A DNA stretch of 64,000 nucleotides from Steromphala cineraria (GCA_916613615.1 OU744730.1:20710406-20774405), one strand, 5' to 3'. Positions 48,832 through 59,660 are shown, counted from the first letter of the stretch. Translations and numbers: made by a program. The notes: a model not told the origin generated them from the letters alone.

Positions 48832-50764
48832 AGAGCCATTGGCTCTGTAGCTCATCAGGCATCATATCAAGTTTGCTTTATACAGGCCAGATGAGCTAAA
48901 AATGAAACTGATGTTACCTATTGCAAGAAAACCTATAAAAAATTACAAAACAAATGTATTATTATTCAACACTTTCTAGATCGCCAATATCAGACAGTGA
49001 AAGAAGTCCACACTAAAATATCCAAGGAAAAATAAATTTGCCATAGACTGTCATCTAATGGAGAAAAATAGGTTTTTAAGATTGTGACCCCTGTGACCCT
49101 ATTTGGGGTCATGGGGTCACAAAACCTACAGTTTAGAATCCCAATTGGCCAAGGAGTCTACATGCAGTCTTTCAGCTCAATAGACCTTTAGGAGCTAAAG
49201 ATGATGATGAAAATAAGTTTTTAAGGTTGTGACCCTATTTGGGGTCACAGGGTCAACAAAGTTACCAATTAGAATCCCCATTGTCCAAGGAGTCTGCACA
49301 TATCATTTTTAACTCTCTACTCCTTTTGGAACTGGAGAAGAAGATGAAAATAGGTTTTTAAGGTTGTGACCCCTGTGACCCTATTTGGGGTCACAGGGTC
49401 ACCAAAGTTACCAATTAGAATCCCCATTGTCCAAGGAGTCTGCACATATCATTTTTAACTCTCTACTCCTTTTGGAACTGGAGAAGAAGATGAAAATAGG
49501 TTTTTAAGGTTGTGACCCCTGTGACCCTATTTGGGGTCACAGGGTCACCAAAGTTACCAATTAGAATCCCCATTGGCCAAGGAGTCTGCACATATCATTT
49601 TTAACTCTCTAGTCCTTCTGGAACTGGAGAAGAAGATGAAAATAGGTTTTTAAAGTTGTGACCCCTGTGACCCTATTTGGGGTCACAGGTTCACCAAAGT
49701 TACAAATTAGAATCCCCATTGTCCAAGGAGTCTGCACATATCATTTTCAACTCTCTAGTCCTTTTAGAACTGGAGAAGAAGATGAAAATAGGTTTTTAAG
49801 GTTGTGACCCCTGTGACCCTATTTGGGGTCACAGGTTCACCAAAGTTACAAATTAGAATCCCCATTGTCCAAGGAGTCTGCACATATCATTTTCAACTCT
49901 CTAGTCCTTTTAGAACTGGAGAAGAAGATGAAAATAGGTTTTTAAGGTTGTGACCCCTGTGACCCTATTTGAGGTCACAGGGTCAACAAAGTTACAAATT
50001 AGAATCCCCATTGGCCAAGGAGTCTGCACATATCATTTTAACTATCTACTCCTTTTGGAACTGGAGAAGAAGATGAGAATAGGTTTTTAAGGTTGTGACC
50101 CCTGTGACCCTATTTGGGGTCATGGGGTCACAAAATCTACAATTTAGAATCCCCATTATTCAAGGAGTCTGCACATATCGTTTTTAACTCTCTAATCCTT
50201 TTAGAACCGAAGGTGAAGATGAAAATAGGTATTTAAGGTTGTGACCCCTGTGACCCTATTTGGGGTCACAGGGTCACCAAAGTTACAAATTAGAATCTCC
50301 ACTGTCCAAGGAGTCTACACATATCATTTTTAACTCTCTACTCCTTTTGGAACTGGAGAAGAAGATGAAAATAGGTATTTAAGGTTGTGACCCCTGTGAC
50401 CCTATTTGGGGTCACAGGATCACCAAAGTTACAAATTAGAATCCCCATTGGCCAAGGAGTCTGCACATATCATTTTTAACTCTCTAGTCCTTCTGGAACT
50501 GGAGAAGAAGATGAAAATAGGTTTTTAAAGTTGTGACCCCTGTGACCCTATTTGGGGTCACAGGGTCACCAAAGTTACAAATTAGAATCTCCATATGCTA
50601 TGGTACTTGTACACAAAATTTCAGCTCTCTAATGTGTATGGTTCATGAGGAGAAGTCGAAAGTGTCAAAAGTTTACGGACGGACGACGGACGCCGGACGA
50701 CGGACGGACGACGGACGACAGGCCATGCCATAAGCCCATCTGGACTTTCAGTCCTGATGAGCTA
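48832..50764 (+). mobile_element. 'AGCTC' family element with expanded internal 146-bp array
   Basis: Perfect inverted ends TAGCTCATCAGG (48848-48859) and CCTGATGAGCTA (50753-50764). Just left is the hairpin GAGCCATTGGCTC, shared with the 7.4 kb copy. The interior holds eleven head-to-tail units, followed by a unique 3' segment with GACGGACGACGGACG runs. Non-autonomous: no replicase or transposase frame. The arrangement recalls pearl/Helentron-associated elements with internal satellite arrays in molluscs. The family name is inferred. Confidence 0.8.
49082..50590 (+). repeat. 146-bp tandem array, eleven units
   Basis: The anchor TTGTGACC occurs at 49082, 49227, 49364, 49510, 49656, 49802, 49948, 50093, 50239, 50385 and 50531. 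Steps are 145-146 bases except one of 137, where a nine-base CCCTGTGAC block is lost. Units from 49364 rightward are nearly identical, pointing to recent expansion. Each unit contains the stem CTGTGACCC/GGGTCACAG with a six-base loop, which also forms repeated GGGTCA half-sites. Confidence 0.92.
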
Positions 50765-51690
50765 AAAATTACTGGTTTTATGTAAATCATTGATGAGGAT
50801 TTGAGTACAGCAATATACTGGCTGTTTGAAGCTTTGGAAAAATAAAGAAAACCCATAATAATATTATGTTTGAAACTTTGTATCCTTTTTTTCAGGATCA
50901 CACAAAAAATAAATTGAAAATACATTTTTTATTCAACTTAAAATTGCAAATCTTTTAGTCTGATAATAATGTGATCATTTCATGTCTGCAAACTAAAACT
51001 AAGCCTTTGTAAGTGGCAAATTTCCTGGATTCATAACAGGGCTAATGTTCAACTTGCCTTTGGCTAAAGAATGATAAACTATTTAGGAAACACAATATTC
51101 TGTAACTTACAGGAAACATTAGAGAATATATTCCAGGAATGACCATTGGTCTCAAAAGGAATATTCCTGCACCTCTATAAATCAGCTACTTCCAAATGGT
51201 TTGGCACTTAGCAGACAAAGTGTTAAAGATTGATATTTGGTCAACTTATCATTGGGAGTGGGTGTGGATGGGCTTGTAGGAATACAGGTTCAATGAGGAA
51301 ATTGGATGGTGATGAAGGTAGGATGAAGGATTCAAAGGAAAGGAAAACAACTCTTCTTCACACTTGCAACCTCTAGGATAAATGTTTAACAGCAAAATCC
51401 TTATTTTGTTTATGACAGTTGTGGTTATGACTCCAGGGAGCAGCAATGGCGGGCCGAGAGCTTTCTGGGAGGTGAAGAACAGTGTGTTGGATATTGAACT
51501 GGCGGGGCAGACTATGAAACTAATTAGAGAACAACTCCCAACAGGTTGCAATAAGCAACAGATGAGGCATTGATTTGATGATCCAAGCTGGCCACAAGTA
51601 GGCGGTGAACTCACTGACAATCATACAAATCTTTATTAGCTCTGCCCATGGAGTCCCTTCTTCCTTCCAGCCTCCCCAATATTGTTTTAT
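50765..51690. other. Intergenic DNA with one unexplained GC-richer patch
   Basis: Mostly AT-rich. From about 51380 to 51680 the sequence is repeat-free and GC-richer. A 63-codon plus-strand frame (51382-51573) begins with a hydrophobic stretch like a signal peptide, and a 123-codon minus-strand frame overlaps it. Neither matches anything I recognise, and the patch could equally be a regulatory element. Confidence 0.35.
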
Positions 51691-51692
51691 GC

Positions 51693-51772
51693 TAACCCTT
51701 TTACACTACAAGCCAGAAATATGGTAAATAAACCCTATTTGTTACTGATTTTTTTGTTTTGGAAGGGTTTAC
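51693..51772. mobile_element. Diverged TTAACCC-type miniature element
   Basis: CTAACCCTTTTACAC at the left and GGAAGGGTTTA at the right, with internal AGCCAGAAAT and TTGTTACTG, match the 30341-30412 element. Confidence 0.6.
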
Positions 51773-51879
51773 TTCACCATGTTGCTGGTTCCCCAGATGT
51801 GTCATATTCCTCATCAATATCCCTCGATGTTTAAAAGTTAATTCTCATTATATTGATGATTATGATCAACGACCCCACA

Positions 51880-53222
51880 TCTACAGCTGCAAATCCCTCA
51901 AAAGACCTCACCATAACCCAATTCAACACCTCCGCTTCAACCTCCCGAACCCAAAACCCCTCCACAAAGATGTCACATACAGCCTACCCTTACAGCACCA
52001 TTCAATAACTCCACTACAACCTCCTTAATCTCAACCCCTCCACAAAGATGTCTTAACACCCTAACCTATCCACAACACAATTTAACACCTCTGCTACAGC
52101 CCCCTTAATCTCAACCCTTCAACAAACATATCGCATACACCCTAACCTAACAGCACCATTCAATAACTCCACTACAACCTCCCTAACCCAAAACCTCTCC
52201 ACAAACTTATCACATACACCCTACCCTAACCATAACACAATTCAACACCTCCACTACAACCTCCTTAACACCAAAGCCCCCACAAAGATGTGACATACAC
52301 CCTACCCTAACCACAACCGAATTCAACACCTCCGCTTCAGCCTACCTAAGCCAAAACCCCTCCACAAACATATCACATACAGCCTACCTTAACCATAACA
52401 CAATTCAACACCTCCACTACAACCTCCCTAACCCAAAACCACTCCACAAACATATCACATACAACACAATTTAACACCTCTGCTACAGCCTCCTTAATCT
52501 AAACAAAGATGTCTTAACACCCTAACCTATCCACAACACAATTTAACCTCTGCTTCAGCCTCCTTAATCTCAACCCCTCACAAAGATGTCTTAACACCCT
52601 AACCTATCCACAACACAATTTAACCTCTGCTACAGTCTCCTTAACACCAAACCCTCCACAAAGATGTCACATACACCCTAACCTATTCATAACACAATTC
52701 AACACCTCCGCTTCAGCCTCCTTAACCCCAAACCCCTCCACAAAGATATCACATACACCCTAACCTATCAACAACACAATTTAACACCTCTGCTTCAGCC
52801 TCCTTAATCTCAACCCCTCTGCAAAGATGTCTTAACACCCTACCCTAACCACAACCCAATTCAACACCTCCACTACAACCCCAAACCCTTCCACAAACAT
52901 ATCACATACACCCTAACCTAACCATAACAAAATTTAACACCTCCCGCTAGTCTCCTTAGCACCAAAGCCTCCACAAAGATATCACATACACCCTACCCTA
53001 ACCATAACACAATTCAACACCTCCACTACAGCCCCTTAATCTCAACCCCTCCACAAAGATGTCTTAAAATCCTAACCTATCTACAACCCAATTCAACACC
53101 TCCCGCTACAGCCTCCGTAATCTCATCCCCTCCACAAAGATGTCACACACACCCTACCCTCACCATAACACAATTTAACACCTCCACTACAGCTTCCTAC
53201 ACATCAAGCCCTGTGATCTGCT
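51880..53222. repeat. ~80-bp C/A-rich minisatellite, about 16 diverged units
   Basis: The CACAAAGATG/CACAAACATA word recurs at about 51963, 52041, 52121, 52201 and 52281, an 80-base step. It alternates with ACACCCTAACCTA, CACAATTTAACACCTC, TACAGCCTCCTTAATC and CTCAACCCCTCC. The plus strand is almost free of G for 1.3 kb. Frames across it are repeat translations. Units are diverged, so this array is older than the 146-bp one. Confidence 0.9.
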
Positions 53223-53560
53223 GAGATGGAAGGTACATCCTACCCAAACCTCAACTTTACACAATTCAATACCCCCCTTCAACCTTTCTACACCCCCAAC
53301 TTCTGTGCTAAAATCTCGGCTGCACCCTACACTAACAATAACACTATCAATCACTCGACCCCTTGTAGCAACACCCCAGCCCCTCCCAAATATGACATCT
53401 CTGCCACTTTTAATAATAGCTCATCATACAATATCCCTCCTCCCCACCCCAACACACAGTATGACACTACAGTCCTTCTTTATAAACAAAGATTACACAA
53501 GAGATCAACAGATGTTGCGTCTCTTTAAAAAATCCTTAGAGCCATCATCTCCTAGATGTA
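53223..53560. other. C-rich tail of the minisatellite
   Basis: C/A-rich sequence continues with increasing divergence (CCCCTCCC, CTCCTCCCCACCCCAACAC). The two overlapping plus-strand frames of 91-100 codons are proline/threonine-rich products of this bias. Confidence 0.5.
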
Positions 53561-53564
53561 AGAT

Positions 53565-54110
53565 TAAGTGGCAAAAATAATGTCCGCCATATCTCGTGGA
53601 GATTTTTCGCAGAGAATGATCACTTGTGGTTAGCTTTTTCAAATGACTAGCCAAATCATTGTCAGTTCTTTGCGCAAGAGTCATAATTAGTTTGTGATGA
53701 AGTAGGCGGCATCTCGAAACTGAAAGGTGTAAATGTTGGGGCATATTTCAAACCTCCTCCTCTCCCTGGAAGCAGGGATACAGCTAAATGAAGACAGTGA
53801 TGAATGATCTTCTCCGCAGTTATAGGAGCCTCTGCATCTTTTATCCCCTGCCAGAACGTCACTTCTGATACATATAAAGCATATACACCTACATAATGGT
53901 GCAGCATGAACATCTATAACATGTATAAGGGCGGAATATCCCTGATGGATACGGCCGTATTGATGCCGACTCTTGTAACATACACGCGTAGCAGATCATC
54001 CATCACCGCTTCTTGTCTATATGTCATCCTGATGTTACACAATGTCTTACAATGGATGAATGTCATTTCTGATAAAGAAGGGATGTTTTCATACTGTTTG
54101 CTAAGGATCA
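53565..54110. promoter_or_regulatory. Candidate conserved non-coding block inside the probable CYTH-gene intron
   Basis: Repeat-free, GC-richer sequence (GTCCGCCATATCTCGTGGAG, GTAGGCGGCATCTCG, GGATACGGCCGTATTGATGC, CACGCGTAGCAGATC). Frames occur on both strands without a recognisable domain. I checked it for the missing CYTH terminal exon and found no match. Most likely regulatory or a decayed gene fragment. Confidence 0.35.
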
Positions 54111-55594
54111 AATTATCAATTCAACATAAAACTATGCTATGAAGGGTTTGAAGTCAAATTTGATTAAAATATGATTGGAAGTATATGTCCTAGTTATCAA
54201 CCATCTTGTAATGACGGCAATAATGAGGGCAATCTCTCAAGTTCACATGAAACATGGAATTGCTCAAAGCTTGTATCTTTTCAACTTTCGATCCCTTAGG
54301 AGTATGATACCAAGCTGCTAATTAAAACACTTTCAGGTTATCTGTCACTGTTATCCCTTCTAAACTAGGTACCCAGCTGTACAGCTGGGTGAGGAAAGGC
54401 ACCATGCAAATGATGTTTCTAACAGATATAAGGGCAGAAGATTCTGATAGATTCAGACTTATACATAGTCTATCAGCCAGACCCTAAAATCAAATGAAGG
54501 CCTAAGCACTAGGACTAGAGTGATAAATTTTCTGAAAATGAAGAAATCTTAGTGTCCTTTTCATGATATTTATTCATTTTTTTGTTTCAAATTTTAGATT
54601 TATTGAAAAAAATTCATTTCAGAGTCTGATTGTTAGACTAACTTATCCACTTAGTGAAAAAAGTCTTCTCTCCTAAAGGAGCAGGGAATCAACTTTTCAA
54701 ACTCTCAGATTACATGTGTCACCCATCGGTTAGCCCTGCTCAATGTTGCTGAACTACATAAATTTTGGTCAACTGGGCTATCACAGGACCATTTTCAACA
54801 CAATCTTGTGGATTTTGTTCCGGTTTTTTTTCCAAGTATTTTGTTCTTATTCAGTGATTTGTTCAAGATTCAAGTAGGTATTGGTCTACAGAAGTTTCAC
54901 CATTAAGGATATTACAAATCTACATAATATCTGATCATTAATTCAGCTTTATAGTTAAATTCTATTGAAGTTTCAGAAAGTCAGAGAGTGTATTTCATTG
55001 AAATAATTCAAAGTTCTATTCAAAATAATTTGTTTTGTTTTTTGGATAATGTAATTAATATTAAAATGCCAATGTATACGATGTAACAAAATGCCATTCA
55101 CAATTTTGAAGGAATGAATGTTTCAATATTTAGAAAGATATTTGAAAAAACATTTTAATCATACATACATCATCTAGTTCCTATCTTATGTGTCACATTT
55201 CAAAATTTTAAACATTTTCAATGTAAGGCAAATAAATTATAAAAAAGGGATATATTAAACATTTTCCATCTAGTATGAAAAGGCAGGAATCCTATTTTTT
55301 TAACATAATCTTTTGCTGTTTCAAATATGATATGATATTAATAAATAATGATTCAAAGCCTAAAAATAAAAATGACTAACCTTACAAATAAATGAGTTAT
55401 GATAACATTGATCAAAACTTGACAAACGTCTCATCTTCAATTGGAATGGATGATATTCAATAAAACTGACATTTTGCTGTTTATCTAAAGCAATTACAGA
55501 AAAAGCAAAATTGGCAGATGTGATGAAACAGCTTTTTGGTGGAAGCTGCCACATTAGATCCCTTATAAACATTATAATAATGATTACAATTAAT
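54111..55594. other. AT-rich DNA, probable intron of the CYTH gene
   Basis: It follows the splice donor on the minus strand, so it should be intronic. An ACCCAGCTGTACAGCTGGGT palindrome lies at 54370-54389, a trace of the 36.2 kb repeat family. No convincing terminal exon was found. Confidence 0.5.
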
Positions 55595-55603
55595 TCATAA
55601 CAG

Positions 55604-55613
55604 GTACTTACCT
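55604..55613 (-). other. Splice donor after the CYTH exon (phase 1)
   Basis: Read on the minus strand, the exon end and intron start are AG|GTAAGT, a full match to the metazoan donor consensus. The last exon base is 55612 and the intron begins at 55611. It falls exactly where the CYTH domain would otherwise stop about 30-40 residues short, so splicing to a further exon is more likely than the open-frame TGA at 55595. Confidence 0.82.
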
Positions 55614-57616
55614 AATTTTTTTGCCACTTCACCAATAGTCTTCAGTGCTGAGGGAATCTGTGCAGCTGATGCAACCATGACCTCAATCTCCCCGACCTTG
55701 AACCCATGATCTGTGAGGTCAAGGTCAACGGTGCAGTCAGTCAGCTTGTAGGACTTTCTTGTTGTAGAAATGGACGCAAAGTCAGCCAATGTGTCATTCT
55801 TAACAAGTTGATCTAGACTGGAAGATTTGATTGACAATTTCAAGAGGTCTTTCAAATATTTTAAAATTTCAATTTCATTTGTAATCTCTTTGTATTGGGT
55901 TGACAAATCTTGAAAGGTCATCGCGTCTGTTGCAACCTTCATCTCCCACTTATTATCTCTGCGTCTTAGCCAACAGTCGGACAAGGTCAGAGTGTAATCA
56001 GGATTATCATAATAAATGTCCACAAATGACTTCTCTTTCAACAATTTTCCGCCAAGTTTTTTTATTTTCATTTCGGTGTCAGGGGTGATATTAAACTTTC
56101 TCTCCACTTCAACTGGCACTTGCTTCACCTCACCCTTTCTTTGACTCTGAGCAAGAACAGATTGTCTTTCCGGGGTGATAATAGCACCACCTCTGTCTAA
56201 GGATGTAGCACTTTGCTCTGATTTGATACCCATTGAAGTGCGTTGTTCTGCATCGGTGAAAGATTTCATCTGTGTTTTCATCTCCTGAGTACTGGTCATG
56301 CTTGACTGGGCCTGTGATGAGGCGGTCTCGGTCTGATGGGTCCTCACAATGCTTGTTGTCATGCTTGCGGAATCTGTGACACTGGACTCAGAAGGGGTTT
56401 CCTCAACCGTTGAAGTACCAATTTTGATTTGTTCAGTTCTCTGTGACAGCTCAGAAAATTTACCATCTGAATCCTTTCCTTCTTGAGATTGCCCAGTGAC
56501 CATGTATGAAGATGTAACAGAGCTCTTGACTTCAGTTGAATGACTTCCCCCCTGTTGCATTGAGGCCGTTCCACCATATTGACCTCCATTGTACTTCACT
56601 GAACTGACAGGAACATTAACAGTGGACCCTTCATTCCGTTCCACTGATCTACTGAAGTCATTGGATAAAGACCTTGAAATGATAGGAAAAGGCTCTTCTT
56701 CTGCTTCTTGGGTGGCCTCAAACTTCTTCCTGTCATGTTCCCCGAGCATCTTCATCATATCGTCCATTGATAGAGTGTCGATGATGGAGTACTCCTCCCT
56801 CTCCCTTCTCAGTCTCTCCTGCTCAAAGGGATCCACATCCTGACCATTGAAGATCTGAGCGATCCTGTAGCCCTCTGAAGGACTCAGCATCCCTTGACTG
56901 CTGTAGTCTGTGATCTCTCCTGAGTTTGTCCCCCCAGCAGCCATGTTGTTGTTTTGGGCATCCTCATCAATCCTCTCTGGAGAAGGTGTCTTCTTCTCCT
57001 TCATCTCCTCAACAGCATAGCTCCTGATGGCCAGACCAGGGGTATAGGTGATCCTCTCAAACTTGGAAGGATCATCCTTCTTCTCTGAGCTTACAGCAGC
57101 AGCTTCTGAAGGTCCTGCAGGGGATCCTGAGGAGTTCTGGTCCAGCAGATAGGCAAAGTAGGACTTCTTTGCTTCGGGAGCAACAGACTCCTGTTCTTCA
57201 TGGACCTCCTTGATGACAGTCCTGTCCACAAAGCTTAGATCCTTGTCATCAATGAAGACATACTCGTCTGAGGGATCATGATCCTCTCCCTTCTTGGAAC
57301 CGATTCCAAACTCTGCAGAGGACACAAAGGATTTCTTCCTGCTGTCAGGGGACAGATCTTTGGTCTGACCGATCTCATACTCTACTGTTGTCTTGACCTG
57401 CCCAGGCTTCATCTGGTCTGTCGACTCTGTGGTCTTGGTAACTTGCCAAGAGGAAGATGATGTACGTCTGGTTGTCTCGGTCGTTTCCTGGGATTTGCTC
57501 TCAGAGCTGGACTCTGTGAGCAGAACTGTTGTTTCATTCTTGTTGAACTTTTCCTTCCTTGGACTTGATATATAGGTTTCCGTTCGGTCAATAAAGGAGT
57601 CTTTACGGTCAGCCAT
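55612..57616 (-). CDS. THTPA-like: CYTH-domain (thiamine-triphosphatase-like) protein, main coding exon with a ~500-residue N-terminal extension; 3' end continues in another exon
   Basis: Encodes 668 complete codons before a splice donor. Residues 1-500 are low-complexity and probably disordered: Ser/Thr/Glu/Gln-rich at 28-70 and 330-490, acidic stretches at 110-145 and 265-310, no Cys, one Trp. From residue 502 it matches the CYTH fold of thiamine triphosphatase, which hydrolyses thiamine triphosphate to the diphosphate with a divalent metal. Visible hallmarks: ExExK (E503, E505, K507), YYD (535-537), WLRRR (549-553), K560, E581/E583, R620/K621, D631/D633 and E643/E645. The start is the first ATG after an in-frame TGA (57635-57637) in the same exon, in good context (A at -3, G at +4). 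Known enzymes are about 220-230 residues, so the extension is unusual. The open frame runs four codons past the donor to TGA at 55595-55597, which I read as intron. The final conserved segment, expected to hold a catalytic Lys, is missing here. Substrate could instead be inorganic tripolyphosphate, as in other CYTH enzymes. Confidence 0.88.
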
Positions 57617-57675
57617 CGTCTTCTGATTTTGATGTCAGCTCTTAAAGTATATGCCTGCAATCAAAAGAAAGGTTC
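57617..57675 (-). other. Splice acceptor and 5' UTR segment upstream of the CYTH gene start codon
   Basis: Minus-strand sequence upstream of the ATG has a pyrimidine tract followed by TTTTGATTGCAG, a good acceptor with its AG at 57655-57656. The exon therefore starts at 57654 with 38 bases of 5' UTR, including an in-frame TGA at 57635-57637. This implies at least one upstream exon, probably non-coding, at higher coordinates that I could not identify, and the promoter lies beyond it. Confidence 0.65.
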
Positions 57676-58079
57676 TTAAAGTCAAAGAAATGGACAGTTC
57701 ACTTTTTCAAATTCATGATTTTTTTTTTATTACATATCATTTATTTCTTAAAGATTGTTAGAGACAACTATAAGATGTACAAAATGATAATGTTTGCTAA
57801 ATCAGAGAAAAGGGGATGTCAAAATTAATGTGTTGCAATTTATTATTATTAGAAACATTTATAGAGCGCTAGAATCCAGCAGAAGCTGCTCAAAAGCGCA
57901 AAAGCATCATTGTGATAAATATATACCCAAATTAGCAAAACATTTTGAATAACATATTGAGAAAATGGACTTTGATATAAAAAAAAATGAATAAAATTGA
58001 TATTAAGTTTCAAAAACAAAATTATTAACAAGTGATGACAATAAGAATGTTTTTATCAAGTATTGTATTACAAGCCAAC
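57676..58079. other. AT-rich DNA, probable upstream intron of the CYTH gene
   Basis: It precedes the splice acceptor on the minus strand. It contains a fragment (about 57842-57900: TTATTATTATTAGAAACATT, TATAGAGCGCT, AGCAGAAGCTGCTCAAAAGC) of the (ATT)n-tailed repeat family, in the opposite sense to the 45.3 kb copy. Confidence 0.5.
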
Positions 58080-59660
58080 ATATGGAACATGAAAGTGTTA
58101 TTTTATCTAATAACAGGTGAGTTAGTCGATCAGGCTCATATTTCACATTATATCTGTCCGTCCTGTTTAATGGGAGCGGGAGACACAATACGTATAGGTG
58201 CTGGGTATTCACAGCTGCTGTTCAAACAAAACTCTTTTTAGAACCTGATTCTCTTCTTTTGTGACATTAACCTTAGGAATTCTTTTCGTGTAATTACGTT
58301 CGAATACACCGACGGGGCCAGGGGATTATTCAAGTTTATGAAGCATAATAAGCAACATCTTTCCCCGAGAACAATGGTCTCAGTGTTCCCTCTTAGAAAA
58401 GGGTGGTGTTTAGTAATAACATTAATGAATGCTGGCTAGAAAGCACATTAACAATGATTGCATGACTGATTTTAAGACACTGCTTCTTAAAATCTTATAC
58501 ATACATGCATGAGTCACGAAATTAGTGAGCGTAGAGACGAAAAATTGGAATATAAATGGGCCCAATAACAATTGTGGTGTAAATATGAATCCTATCATTT
58601 ATGTATGTTCTGTCTATTAATTTGAAGATGGAAATCGTCAGAATGGGCTGTATCGTAAACCGACAAAATAAAAGAATTTCCAACTGGGAACAGGTTCATA
58701 AGAGGCCAAAGAAAGTAGAAAATAAATCCCTCTGTTACTTAAAGCCCTGGGAAGTTTTCAACAGGCTGTCACAGCTGGGTCCTAAAATATCCGCTGATCC
58801 ATATATATGCTAATTGATCTTTTTCTTTACAAATGTCACCTAGTAAATTCTTTCACGTCGGTGTGAGAAAACGAAATTATAAAGCGCCTTAGTGTCCATC
58901 TTGGCCGTTGATGAATCCTTCATGGTGAAAAAGTCTTCATTAACTTGTCTTGTAGACGCATGAAACAACTATTGAAGCATTAAAGCCCTATTCAGAAAGC
59001 AGCCAGCGGGCCCCTGCGCATTGTAAATTCAATATCAACCTAAATCTGCGACAAACAAAAGGGAGGACGAGAGGTGACATTCTTCTGACGTTGGTGATCA
59101 ACTAGGCACGATGAGGTGAGATTCCTTAATTGTCAGAGTGGAGAAAGAAAAGCGGAGTACCCATCAGCCTCGGCGCTCCTTTGTCCTTCACCTGAATAGC
59201 CCCCTCTCGGCTCTACAATTAGGAAACAAACCCCCATTGTTTGTCCTCGTATTCACTCAGCCTTGCATTTTAATTGGCAAAATTTAACAATTATGTATAT
59301 GGTCTGATCTTATCTGGCATACTTTCCCCAAGCAAAAATGATAAGGTTGTCATCAAAAGGACATATTGAAAAGGGAAGCAAATGCAATTACGAGTGGCGG
59401 AGGCAAAGCCCAATTTGACAATTACTTGAAGGGTTTTCACGTTCTTAATGGCAACTGACTGCAGCCTTATTGTTGCCTCGTAATTCTTCTGATTGGACGA
59501 GATTCCGCAAAGAGGAGATTAGTTTTGATTCATATGTTGTAATGTCGGGTTTTGATGTGAAGCCACCCGAAGGCAGAGTTGTAGTTTTCGGGTAACGAAT
59601 GCGACGCAACAGGTGTTCCCTTGTTACCTGTGAAATTTGGCAATTATTTCTGTGAAAGAA
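58080..59660. promoter_or_regulatory. Candidate conserved non-coding regulatory block, largest in the window
   Basis: About 1.6 kb of repeat-free, complex DNA directly upstream of the CYTH gene. It contains GTGTAATTACGTTCG, GAACAATGGTCTC (SOX-like ACAATGG), CATTAACAATGATTGCATGA, TTTTAATTGGCAAAATTTAA, GAAATTATAAAGCG and CTCGTAATTCTTCTGATTGG. Open frames such as 58601-58813 have no domain. It could hold the gene's promoter, distal enhancers of another gene, or both. Confidence 0.45.

Noticed and set aside
48840..50770. CRISPR-like array of regularly spaced repeats
   Set aside because: The whole 146-bp unit is repeated with no unique spacers, inside a eukaryotic mobile element. It is a satellite array.
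53226..53580. Two overlapping 91-100-codon plus-strand frames rich in Pro, Thr and Asn
   Set aside because: Caused by the C/A-rich minisatellite tail, where stop codons are rare. Two different frames being open at once argues for composition, not coding.
53505..54142. Frames on both strands in the GC-richer patch downstream of the CYTH exon, considered for the missing terminal exon
   Set aside because: No frame shows the expected Lys followed by a short hydrophobic strand and a C-terminal helix. Overlapping frames on opposite strands point to non-coding DNA.
55381..55484. Possible next exon of the CYTH gene: minus strand, acceptor-like TTGCTTTAG at 55485 and donor-like AAG|GTTAGT at 55381
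   Set aside because: The phase fits, but the encoded 34 residues do not resemble the conserved CYTH C-terminus, and the intron would be only about 127 bases. Kept only as a weak alternative.
57409..57660. 83-codon minus-strand frame overlapping the start of the CYTH exon in another frame
   Set aside because: It is a shadow of the real coding frame. Its ATG falls at the splice acceptor and would mostly be removed or lie at the exon edge.
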